Below, piece by piece: positions 1 to 6,356 of a stretch of DNA of 10,257 nucleotides; position 1 is the stretch's first letter, and each line of letters begins with the position of its first letter. The notes under the pieces are model-generated. The model did not search any database, was not told the DNA's origin, and saw only the letters and a program-made list of their open reading frames with translations. Made by a program: the position numbers and the translations under genes. This DNA comes from Sphingobacterium sp. UBA1575 (lineage in GTDB: Bacteria; Bacteroidota; Bacteroidia; Sphingobacteriales; Sphingobacteriaceae). The stretch is taken from NCBI GenBank assembly GCA_002322865.1, contig DCOH01000032.1, forward strand, positions 11,870-22,126, written 5' to 3'.

Positions 1-2
1 CT

Positions 3-281
3 GATGAAAAATATGGTCTAACATCTCAAATTAAACGATCAGCAATATCAATTCCTTCAAATATAGCTGAGGGGGCTGGTAGAAATTCTAACAAGGAATT
101 TATTTATTTCTTAGGAATTGCAAATGGTTCTTGTTTTGAATTATTGACACAGATTGTAATAGCCATGAAGCTTGAGCTGATCAGTATAGAGGAGTCTAAG
201 GATTTATCGTATAAAATTGTGGAGATCCAGAAAATGATTTATGGATTTCGACAAAAACTAGTGAAGGAAATTAAAAAATAA
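3..281 (+). CDS. Four-helix bundle protein, 3' part (23S rRNA intervening-sequence protein family)
   Basis: The open frame runs in from the left edge and ends at TAA 279-281, leaving 92 codons, so the 5' end is missing. The visible protein contains IPSNIAEGAGR followed by an aromatic helix (FIYFLGIANGSCFEL), the signature of the four-helix bundle / S23 intervening-sequence protein family. Complete members are about 115-130 residues, so roughly a quarter is lost off the edge. The family was first found inside insertions of 23S rRNA genes but is common as stand-alone genes in Bacteroidota. Members form small helical oligomers and their function is not known. No rRNA is visible here. The next gene downstream is a beta-oxidation thiolase 90 bp away, so this gene may be an interloper within a fatty-acid operon. 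The family call is solid; the role is not. Confidence 0.85.
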   Translation, partial: DEKYGLTSQIKRSAISIPSNIAEGAGRNSNKEFIYFLGIANGSCFELLTQIVIAMKLELISIEESKDLSYKIVEIQKMIYGFRQKLVKEIKK

Positions 282-321
282 AGTTAATAAGATTAATAAG
301 ATTACTAACTGGAGCAATACA

Positions 322-356
322 GTATCTGATATCTATCATCTCATATCTGTTATCTC
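322..356. repeat. Degenerate heptamer tandem repeat, 5 units
   Basis: The stretch divides into five 7-bp units: GTATCTG, ATATCTA, TCATCTC, ATATCTG, TTATCTC. The shared core is TATCT in a fixed phase (consensus nTATCTn, with one unit deviating). It fills much of the 90-bp gap between the four-helix-bundle gene and the thiolase and stops 15 bp before the thiolase ATG. A related heptamer array lies at 3622-3670. I see no other promoter or terminator in this gap. Confidence 0.6.
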
Positions 357-371
357 CAAAAGATATACAAA

Positions 372-1544
372 ATGGAAGCATACATCATAGCAGGTTATCG
401 CACGGCGGTGGCGAAGGCACCAAGAGGGGGTTTTCGGTTTACGCGAGCGGATGATTTGGCATCAACAGTGATCAAGCATTTGGTTGCCTCGGTGCCAAGC
501 TTAAATAAAGAAGATATTGACGATGTGATCGTCGGGAATGCGATGCCGGAGGCGGAGCAGGGTTTGAATATGGGACGTTTCATTTCCTTGATGGGATTGG
601 ATACGGACAAGGTGCCGGGGCTTACGGTGAATAGGTACTGTGCTTCTGGGTTGGAGACCATTGCCACTGCAGTAGCAAAAATCAAATCTGGAATGGCAGA
701 TGTGATTATTGCTGGTGGTGTGGAAGTGATGTCGGGCATGCCGTTCGGAGGTTGGAAGATTGTTCCTAATCCTACGGTGGCCAAGGAGCATCCAGATTGG
801 TACTGGGGCATGGGATTAACGGCAGAAGCGGTGGCTAAAGACTACCATGTTTCGCGCGAAGATCAGGATAAGTTTGCCTTGAAATCCAATCAAAAGGCTG
901 TGGAGGCGATTAAGAATGGCCATTTGAAGGATGGTATTGTGCCGATCACGGTGAAGGAAAATTACATTAAGGATGGCAAGATCGCTACTCGCGAATATGT
1001 GGTGGATACAGATGAGGGACCTCGCGCAGATACTTCCTTGGAGGCATTGGCAAACCTAAAACCGGTATTTGATGCGAAAGGAACCGTAACAGCGGGTAAC
1101 TCTTCCCAAACATCGGATGGTGCTGCTTTTGTGCTAGTGGTATCCGAAAAGAAAATGAAGGAACTGAACCTAACGCCTATCGCGAAATTGGTGAGTTATG
1201 CCGTTGCTGGTGTACCTCCAAGGATTATGGGTATCGGTCCTATCTATGCTATTCCAAAGGCTTTGGAAATGGCAGGGTTGAAAAAAGAAGATATTGATTT
1301 GTTCGAACTGAACGAGGCCTTTGCCTCCCAGTCTTTGGCGGTGATCCGTGAATTGGGATTGGATGAAGAGAAGGTCAATGTCAATGGCGGTGCGATTGCA
1401 TTGGGACATCCACTGGGTTGTACCGGTGCCAAATTAACTGTACAGGTATTGAATGAACTTAAGCGTAGGAATAAAAAATACGGCATGGTAACCATGTGTG
1501 TGGGAACCGGCCAAGGTGCTGCAGGAATTTTTGAATTGCTATAG
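372..1544 (+). CDS. fadA: 3-ketoacyl-CoA thiolase / acetyl-CoA C-acyltransferase
   Basis: This enzyme cleaves 3-ketoacyl-CoA with free CoA into acetyl-CoA and a shortened acyl-CoA, the last step of cytosolic beta-oxidation. All thiolase landmarks are present. The nucleophile is Cys90 in NRYCASGLE. The CoA-binding region contains GNSSQTSDGAA (about 242-252), followed by NEAF at 314-317, GHPLG with His346, and CVGTGQG with the acid/base Cys376. The 390-residue length is normal for the family and the N-terminus MEAYIIAGYRTAV is typical, which supports this ATG. There is no strong Shine-Dalgarno sequence, as usual in Bacteroidota. The acyl-CoA dehydrogenase follows after 72 bp without an obvious terminator, so the two are probably cotranscribed. 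A biosynthetic acetoacetyl-CoA thiolase is possible, but the neighbour favours degradation. The symbol denotes the family role; fadI would serve as well. Confidence 0.93.
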   Translation: MEAYIIAGYRTAVAKAPRGGFRFTRADDLASTVIKHLVASVPSLNKEDIDDVIVGNAMPEAEQGLNMGRFISLMGLDTDKVPGLTVNRYCASGLETIATAVAKIKSGMADVIIAGGVEVMSGMPFGGWKIVPNPTVAKEHPDWYWGMGLTAEAVAKDYHVSREDQDKFALKSNQKAVEAIKNGHLKDGIVPITVKENYIKDGKIATREYVVDTDEGPRADTSLEALANLKPVFDAKGTVTAGNSSQTSDGAAFVLVVSEKKMKELNLTPIAKLVSYAVAGVPPRIMGIGPIYAIPKALEMAGLKKEDIDLFELNEAFASQSLAVIRELGLDEEKVNVNGGAIALGHPLGCTGAKLTVQVLNELKRRNKKYGMVTMCVGTGQGAAGIFELL

Positions 1545-1616
1545 AGGATCATTTTAAAGCAATAGAATTTTATACCACTAGAGCATCCATATTTTAAATA
1601 GTAAAAAAATATAATC

Positions 1617-3410
1617 ATGAGCGAGGAAGTAAAAAACAAAGCAATAAAAGGTGGAGAATTCGTTATCAGGGAGACTTCTTACCAAGATATTTTTATCCCT
1701 GAGGAATTCGACGAGGAAGCAAAGATGATCCGTCAGACCTGTCTGGATTTTCTGGATACCGAGGTCTTGAATAAATTGGAGCGGATCGATGCCCAAGAGG
1801 AAGGATTGATGGAAAGCCTGATGGATAAAGCAGGTGAGTTGGGGATGTTGGGTGTATCCATTCCGGAGGAATATGGTGGTTTCGGAAAGAATTTCAATAC
1901 GTCTATGTTGGTAGCGGATGCTGTAGGTGGAGGTTTCTCCTTTGCGGTGGCCCTATCGGCACATACCGGAATCGGAACCTTGCCAATCCTATACTATGGA
2001 AATGCAGAACAGAAAGCCAAATACATCCCTAAATTGGGATCTGGTGAATGGAAAGCATCGTACTGTTTAACGGAGCCTAACGCTGGTTCGGATGCTAATT
2101 CCGGAAGAACTTCTGCTAAGCTTAATGCCGAAGGAACCCATTACCTGATCAATGGACAGAAAATGTGGATCACCAATGGTGGCTTTGCGGATATCTTCAT
2201 CGTATTCGCTAAAATTGATGATGATAAAAACCTGACCGCATTCATCGTAGAAAAAGATTTCGGTGGAATTACCATGAACCCGGAGGAACATAAATTAGGG
2301 ATCAAAGGTTCTTCTACCCGTCAGATTTTCTTCAACGATTGCCCTGTTCCTGTAGAGAACATGCTTTCTGAACGCGAGAATGGGTTTAAGATCGCGGTAA
2401 ACATTCTGAACATCGGCCGTATTAAATTGGGTGCTGCAACCATCGGTTCTTCACGTGCGGTGTTGGATACAGCGATCAATTATGCAAACGAACGTGTACA
2501 GTTCAATCTGCCTATTTCTAAGTTCGGAGCAATCCGTTATAAGCTGGCAGAGATGGCCACTCGTTTATTTGCTACGGAATCGGCAGCATACCGTGCCGGT
2601 CAGAATATCGATGATGCTTATGATGCATTGATCGCTGGCGGAATGGACGAGGCAAAAGCCAAATTGAAATCGGTGGAACAGTTTGCCATCGAATGTGCCA
2701 TCATTAAGGTATGGTGTTCAGAAATGTTGGATTATACGGTAGATGAGGGTGTTCAGATCTATGGTGGTATGGGTTATTCTGCCGATGCACCAATGGAAAG
2801 AGCATACAGGGATTCGCGTATCAATCGGATTTTTGAAGGTACGAACGAAGTGAACCGTCTTTTGGTGGTGGATATGTTATTGAAACGTGCAATGAAGGGG
2901 GAGATTGATTTGATGGGTCCTGCGCAGGCAGTAGCCAATGAGTTGATGTCTATTCCTGATTTCGGTGAGGAGGATGATGCACCATTTGCTGCAGAGAAGA
3001 AAATCATTGCTAATCTTAAGAAGGCAGGATTGATGATTGCAGGATCTGCGGTTCAGAAATTAATGATGTCTTTGGCAAAAGAGCAGGAGATTTTGATGAA
3101 TATTGCTGATATTATTGGTTATGTGTATGTAGCGGAGTCGGTATTGTTACGTGCGGAAAAGCTACAACATACGGTAGGGGGCGAAAAAGCCGCTTATGCA
3201 GCTGATATGGCAAAAATCTATTTGTATTCTGCTATCGACAAGGTTAATGTAGCGGGTAAAGAAGCGTTGTATTCTTTTGCCGAAGGCGATGAATTGAACA
3301 TGATGTTGGTTGGCTTGCGTAGATTTACTAAGGCTGCGCCTTTCAATGTGAAAGATGCGAGACAGCGGATTGCTAAGAAATTAATAGAAGAAAATAAATA
3401 CTGTTTTTAA
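1617..3410 (+). CDS. Acyl-CoA dehydrogenase, long form with C-terminal extension
   Basis: This flavoprotein performs the first oxidation of beta-oxidation, acyl-CoA to trans-2-enoyl-CoA, and passes electrons to electron-transfer flavoprotein. The usual order of domains is visible: an N-terminal helical domain (about 30-145), a beta domain with YCLTEPNAGSDA (149-160) and INGQKMWITNGG (178-189) for flavin contact, and a C-terminal helical domain (about 255-420). Glu407 in the RIFEGTNEV motif lies where medium-chain acyl-CoA dehydrogenase has its catalytic glutamate. A further segment of about 170 residues (430-597) makes the protein longer than the roughly 380-residue short/medium-chain enzymes. 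It resembles the layout of very-long-chain acyl-CoA dehydrogenase, so a preference for longer acyl chains is a reasonable inference. It follows the thiolase by 72 bp, and a terminator lies 89 bp after its stop. No ETF genes are in view. Confidence 0.93.
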   Translation: MSEEVKNKAIKGGEFVIRETSYQDIFIPEEFDEEAKMIRQTCLDFLDTEVLNKLERIDAQEEGLMESLMDKAGELGMLGVSIPEEYGGFGKNFNTSMLVADAVGGGFSFAVALSAHTGIGTLPILYYGNAEQKAKYIPKLGSGEWKASYCLTEPNAGSDANSGRTSAKLNAEGTHYLINGQKMWITNGGFADIFIVFAKIDDDKNLTAFIVEKDFGGITMNPEEHKLGIKGSSTRQIFFNDCPVPVENMLSERENGFKIAVNILNIGRIKLGAATIGSSRAVLDTAINYANERVQFNLPISKFGAIRYKLAEMATRLFATESAAYRAGQNIDDAYDALIAGGMDEAKAKLKSVEQFAIECAIIKVWCSEMLDYTVDEGVQIYGGMGYSADAPMERAYRDSRINRIFEGTNEVNRLLVVDMLLKRAMKGEIDLMGPAQAVANELMSIPDFGEEDDAPFAAEKKIIANLKKAGLMIAGSAVQKLMMSLAKEQEILMNIADIIGYVYVAESVLLRAEKLQHTVGGEKAAYAADMAKIYLYSAIDKVNVAGKEALYSFAEGDELNMMLVGLRRFTKAAPFNVKDARQRIAKKLIEENKYCF

Positions 3411-3490
3411 GTATTAGGTTATACGGTATTTAAGTTTTAGGTTATACGGTATTTAAGTTTTAGGTTGATAATTTAAGTATTAGGTTGATT
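3408..3490. repeat. 23-bp-period tandem repeat overlapping a stop codon
   Basis: Four copies of TAAGTWTTAGGTT start at 3408, 3431, 3454 and 3474. The first three are spaced exactly 23 bp, with ATACGGTATT filling the spacer between copies 1-2 and 2-3. The last is spaced 20 bp and has a degenerate spacer. The first copy begins with the TAA stop of the acyl-CoA dehydrogenase. The array ends just before the terminator hairpin, so it would be transcribed as 3' untranslated RNA. Confidence 0.75.
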
Positions 3491-3498
3491 ATGGAAAT

Positions 3499-3526
3499 GG
3501 GTTATCTGAAAAGATAGCCCTTTTTT
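3499..3526 (+). terminator. Intrinsic terminator of the beta-oxidation unit
   Basis: GGGTTATCT (3499-3507) pairs with AGATAGCCC (3512-3520) in a 9-bp stem with one G-U pair, closed by a GAAA tetraloop and followed directly by TTTTTTA. It lies 89 bp after the acyl-CoA dehydrogenase stop on the same strand, after the tandem repeats. The reverse strand has no T-run after the hairpin, so it should work mainly rightward. Confidence 0.85.
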
Positions 3527-3544
3527 ATGGGATTGTTTTTGTCG

Positions 3545-3615
3545 CGTCATTGCGAGGAACGAAGCAATCTTCGGATGACGGGAAGATTGCTTCGTCATGC
3601 CTCCTCGCAATGACG
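3545..3615. repeat. REP/MITE-like inverted repeat with CGTCATTGCGAGGA ends
   Basis: The outer arms CGTCATTGCGAGGA (3545-3558) and TCCTCGCAATGACG (3602-3615) are perfect 14-bp inverted repeats. Inside them GAAGCAATCTT (3561-3571) pairs with AAGATTGCTTC (3583-3593) for another 11 bp, around an 11-nt loop and an asymmetric bulge (2 nt on the left, 8 nt on the right). The sequence is richer in GC than the surrounding intergenic DNA. The GTCATTGCGAGGA...GAAGCAATCT string is one I recall as dispersed in intergenic regions of many Bacteroidota genomes; that is memory, not a search. It carries no coding capacity. It sits between convergent genes, a typical position for palindromic repeat elements. 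Confidence 0.8.
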
Positions 3616-3621
3616 GGGAAA

Positions 3622-3670
3622 GTCTAACATCTATCGTCTATAATCTATCGTCTATCATCTATCATCTTTC
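3622..3670. repeat. Heptamer tandem repeat, 7 units
   Basis: Seven consecutive 7-bp units in perfect phase: GTCTAAC, ATCTATC, GTCTATA, ATCTATC, GTCTATC, ATCTATC, ATCTTTC (consensus RTCTATC). The array ends exactly at base 3670, next to the stop codon of the leftward LuxR-type gene (complement of 3671-3673). It begins six bases after the REP-like palindrome. The five-unit array at 322-356 has the same period and a similar core. Confidence 0.7.
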
Positions 3671-4480
3671 TCAAAGCCAACCCTCCAGCAGCGCCTTTTT
3701 CACCACCTCCGTCATATTACTACATTCCATTTTCCTCAAAATATTCTTCCGATGGGTCCTAACCGTATGCTCACTAATAAAAAGATGATCTGCGATCAAT
3801 TTACTATCCATGCCTTTCGAAATCAATTCCAGCACCCGCATTTCACTCTTTGAAACAGCACTTTGAAAACAATCGCTATAATCGTTCTTATCAAAAAGGG
3901 AAATTTTCTTGGGATGTTCCGGATCAGAACTATCGATAATATAATGGGAATACTGCCTACTGGGCTGAAGATCGGTAATATCCGAATAGATATTAAGCAT
4001 ATAAATCGGTTCCATATGTTCGTTGAACAACACAGGAATACTCTGGGCCAATACAAAGAGCTTCCGACCATCTTTACAGATCAAATCCAAGGTACGGTTA
4101 ACCTTGATATATGGCCTTCTCTCCAGCTCTTGGGCATATAAGTATTTGAAATATTTCGTCCCTCCTCTTGTTGCTCTAATCGTATCCTTCAGATGATGGA
4201 TACTCAGCATCAACGAATACCCTCTTTTAATGACCTCCTCCTTAGTATAACCGGTAAACTGCTCGATAGGTCCACCTGCATCAATAACCGTTAGGGTACT
4301 GATATCCGCCAAAGAATAGAAATAAGTATCGAAGGCATGGAATACCCGAAGGTAATTATTGAGGTCAAATTCTTTTTTCCGTTGCAAGGCTTCTGCTTTT
4401 CCCAATGATTTTTGTGAATACAAACTGAACTCTTGAAAAGATTGAGAAATTTTTCGGAATAAGAAATTATCGAGCTTCAT
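3671..4480 (-). CDS. PAS domain LuxR-type transcriptional regulator (first of three)
   Basis: This 269-residue protein has a central PAS-like sensor region (about 50-170: YFYSLADISTLTVIDAGG, then FTGYTKEEV, ending in MLNIYSDITDL). A C-terminal LuxR/GerE helix-turn-helix follows (about 209-269), with recognition helix region ISEHTVRTHRKNILRKM. There is no receiver domain with a phosphorylatable aspartate and no acyl-homoserine-lactone domain, so it is best read as a one-component cytoplasmic regulator with an unknown ligand. The start is the ATG complementary to 4478-4480. It is divergent from the second regulator and faces the beta-oxidation unit convergently. A near-palindrome at 4515-4532 lies 35-52 bp upstream of its start, a suitable place for an operator. 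Its sensor half is the most diverged of the three paralogues. Confidence 0.88.
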   Translation of the reverse strand: MKLDNFLFRKISQSFQEFSLYSQKSLGKAEALQRKKEFDLNNYLRVFHAFDTYFYSLADISTLTVIDAGGPIEQFTGYTKEEVIKRGYSLMLSIHHLKDTIRATRGGTKYFKYLYAQELERRPYIKVNRTLDLICKDGRKLFVLAQSIPVLFNEHMEPIYMLNIYSDITDLQPSRQYSHYIIDSSDPEHPKKISLFDKNDYSDCFQSAVSKSEMRVLELISKGMDSKLIADHLFISEHTVRTHRKNILRKMECSNMTEVVKKALLEGWL

Positions 4481-4514
4481 GCCCTAAAATAAATTATTTT
4501 TATAGAATAATCAT

Positions 4515-4537
4515 ATACCCAAATTGGGGTATTTTTT
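4515..4537. promoter_or_regulatory. Candidate operator 1: ATACCC-N6-GGGTAT near-palindrome
   Basis: ATACCCAAATTGGGGTAT (4515-4532) is symmetric at 16 of 18 positions and is followed by a T-run. It matches the palindrome at 5487-5509 at 18 of 23 positions with the same centre. It lies in the divergent region between two regulator genes, 35 bp before the leftward start and 163 bp before the rightward one. No plus-strand gene ends here, so a terminator reading makes little sense. Binding by the neighbouring regulators is an inference. Confidence 0.5.
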
Positions 4538-4606
4538 AAATTTTAACCCCTTAATAACAAAGGGAATTAACATATTTGGAATTAACCTAACCAACAAAAT
4601 ACTGAA

Positions 4607-4638
4607 TTTGAACAATGGTTAATTCATTATTATTTTTT
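4607..4638 (+). promoter_or_regulatory. Candidate Bacteroidota-type promoter for the second regulator
   Basis: TTTG (4607-4610), a 20-nt spacer and TATTTTTT (4631-4638) resemble the TTTG-N19-21-TAnnTTTG consensus of Bacteroidota primary-sigma promoters, lacking only the final G. This would start transcription near 4645 and leave a leader of about 50 nt. The box is bracketed by copies of AATTAAC (4565-4571, 4580-4586, inverted 4618-4624, 4659-4665). The region is very AT-rich, so chance matches are likely. Confidence 0.4.
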
Positions 4639-4695
4639 ATAAATTAGCTCTTACCAAAAATTAACTGACAAAATATTTCAAAAAAATCCAATTCC

Positions 4696-5463
4696 ATGGA
4701 ACGGAAAAAACATATGCTATCTAGTGCTTGGGATAATTTTGACCAGCATTTATCCGCCTCCAATGAAATCATGATTCACCCTGACCTGACCATGTTCTTG
4801 TCGGAAATCCTTAGTATTGGTCCTTACTATTATTACACGTTCGATGTCCTTAACATCGCCTTAAAACAGGTACATCCGAATGTATTAAAAATCCATGGAT
4901 TTAAGGAAATCCCAAACTCCTTAACCCAGATCATTGATCTGATTCACCCTGATGATATGGAGTTTGTGATCTTATCGGAAAAACTGATCCTGAACAAATT
5001 ATTAACCATCAATAATGGGGACTTCCTCCATAACAAGATGAGCTATTCCTTCCGAATGAAGGTGGCAGATGGGAGTTACCATCTTTTCCTGCATCAAGCG
5101 GTTCATCTTGTCCTCGATGAGGAGCAAAAGATCAAGATTGCCTTAAATATCCATACGGATATCGATCACATTACGCAGATCAATTCCGGATTGGTATATA
5201 TACAGAGCAACAATAAGTTGAATAAACACCTTCAGTTTGACCCCTACGAGGAAGATGCGCAGATTCCAAAACCAAAACTCAGTCGTCGAGAACTACAGAT
5301 CCTTCCTTTGATTGCCAAAGGGTCTTCCAGCAAACAGATTGCTGATCAATTGTTTATTTCTGAAGATACCGTTCGGGTACATCGGAAGAACATTCTGAAA
5401 AAGACAAATTCAAACAGCAGCCATTTACTCGTTAAGAAATGCTTAGAATGGGGAATTCTTTAA
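4696..5463 (+). CDS. PAS domain LuxR-type transcriptional regulator (second of three)
   Basis: This 255-residue one-component regulator has a PAS-fold region (about 40-160) with the run GPYYYYTFD (42-50), the motif LIHPDDMEF (82-90), and a closing strand ALNIHTDIDHI. Its LuxR/GerE helix-turn-helix is at about 194-255 (KLSRRELQILPLIAKG, then ISEDTVRVHRKNILKKT). No receiver or acyl-homoserine-lactone domain is present. It is clearly paralogous to the next gene along its whole length: both share the YYYY run, the HP(D/E)D motif, SFRMK/CFRMK followed by DG, and NIHT(D/N)I(D/E)HI. That points to tandem duplication followed by divergence. The ATG at 4696 is preceded by an A-rich stretch rather than a Shine-Dalgarno sequence. 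A perfect palindrome begins 21 bp after the stop and could also act as its terminator. Ligand and targets are unknown. Confidence 0.88.
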   Translation: MERKKHMLSSAWDNFDQHLSASNEIMIHPDLTMFLSEILSIGPYYYYTFDVLNIALKQVHPNVLKIHGFKEIPNSLTQIIDLIHPDDMEFVILSEKLILNKLLTINNGDFLHNKMSYSFRMKVADGSYHLFLHQAVHLVLDEEQKIKIALNIHTDIDHITQINSGLVYIQSNNKLNKHLQFDPYEEDAQIPKPKLSRRELQILPLIAKGSSSKQIADQLFISEDTVRVHRKNILKKTNSNSSHLLVKKCLEWGIL

Positions 5464-5483
5464 ATTTTCATCCATTTAATCGC

Positions 5484-5507
5484 AAAATACCTCGATTGAG
5501 GTATTTT
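5484..5507. promoter_or_regulatory. Candidate operator 2: perfect 10-bp-arm palindrome (or terminator)
   Basis: AAAATACCTC (5484-5493) and GAGGTATTTT (5498-5507) are exact inverted repeats around GATT. The site lies between the second and third regulators, 69 bp before the third one's ATG. It shares sequence and geometry with the palindrome at 4515-4532, which favours an operator. However, it lies 21 bp after a stop codon and ends in TTTT, so a weak intrinsic terminator of the second regulator is a real alternative, and both functions could coexist. Confidence 0.55.
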
Positions 5508-5576
5508 CTCATGAAGCTTTTATTCCTAACATTGAATAAGCATTTAAAATGCAGTACAATAACCAACTAATTATTA

Positions 5577-6356
5577 ATGACGATGGATGAAAATGAAAAT
5601 AGATTAGCTTTAATTTGGGAGAAATTCCCGGAATTATTTGCTCATCGAACCAATGAAATTGATTCCGACACCATCATTAAGATGCTATCAGAGATGTTGG
5701 TCATTGGCGATTACTATTATTATATAATGGAGATTGCGAATCATTCCCTTTCCCATGTTCATCCTAATATCTGCCAATTGCATGGCTTAACAAAACAACC
5801 AAAAAACATCCAAGAGATCGTTGAGATTATTCATCCCGAAGATGTATCCTATATGTTGAAAGCAGAGGAGGTCTGTAATCAGAAAATCTCGAAACTTATC
5901 AGCAACCAAAATCAATACAAATCCTGTTATTGTTTTCGGATGAAAATGTACGATGGACAATATAAACTATTCCATCACCAAGCCATTCCGGTGAGCATAG
6001 ATCATGCTGGAAAGGTAATCAGCGTGTTGAATATCCATACCAATATCGAACACATCAGTAAAAAGAACAGCTATGTAGCCCATGTGATCGGATTAAATGG
6101 AATTGATGAATTTTACCAATTTGATTTATCCAAGAAAATTGCCCAGGAGAAAAAGCATAAAAATCCGCTTACGGTCCGTGAATTGGATATCTTGAACTAT
6201 ATCGCCAAAGGCTACTCCAGCATTAGGATTGCGCAGGAACTGGGCATCTCCGATCAGACCGTAAGGGTACACCGCAAAAACATGCTCAAAAAGACCCAGA
6301 CCTTCAACAGCAGTAGCTTAATCAAGCATTGTGTCGAAATGGGTTGGTTGGTTTAA
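5577..6356 (+). CDS. PAS domain LuxR-type transcriptional regulator (third of three)
   Basis: This 259-residue paralogue of the preceding gene has a PAS-fold region at about 43-162 (GDYYYYIME, IIHPEDVSY, CFRMKMYDGQYKLFHHQ, VLNIHTNIEHI) and a LuxR/GerE helix-turn-helix at about 197-259. The recognition segment ISDQTVRVHRKNMLKKT is nearly identical to that of the second regulator, whereas the linker (165-195) differs. Two start codons are possible, ATG at 5577 and ATG at 5583; the first is taken, and the difference is two residues. The reading frame ends at 6354-6356, overlapping by 4 bp the stop of the convergent transporter gene. The palindrome at 5484-5507 lies in its presumed promoter region. 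No receiver domain is present, so the signal is probably a small ligand or redox state sensed by PAS. That is an inference. Confidence 0.88.
   Translation: MTMDENENRLALIWEKFPELFAHRTNEIDSDTIIKMLSEMLVIGDYYYYIMEIANHSLSHVHPNICQLHGLTKQPKNIQEIVEIIHPEDVSYMLKAEEVCNQKISKLISNQNQYKSCYCFRMKMYDGQYKLFHHQAIPVSIDHAGKVISVLNIHTNIEHISKKNSYVAHVIGLNGIDEFYQFDLSKKIAQEKKHKNPLTVRELDILNYIAKGYSSIRIAQELGISDQTVRVHRKNMLKKTQTFNSSSLIKHCVEMGWLV

Noticed and set aside
2431..2631. Plus-strand 66-codon frame within the acyl-CoA dehydrogenase
   Set aside because: It lies in another frame inside a well-supported gene and has no family resemblance.
3541..3670. CRISPR array in the repeat-rich convergent spacer
   Set aside because: The repeats are 7-bp and 23-bp periods or a single palindrome, without equal-length unique spacers between identical repeats of 24-40 bp.
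5540..5552. GCATTT-A-AAATGC inverted repeat before regulator 3
   Set aside because: Only 6-bp AT-rich arms with a single central base, and no second copy in the window; easily chance in this composition.
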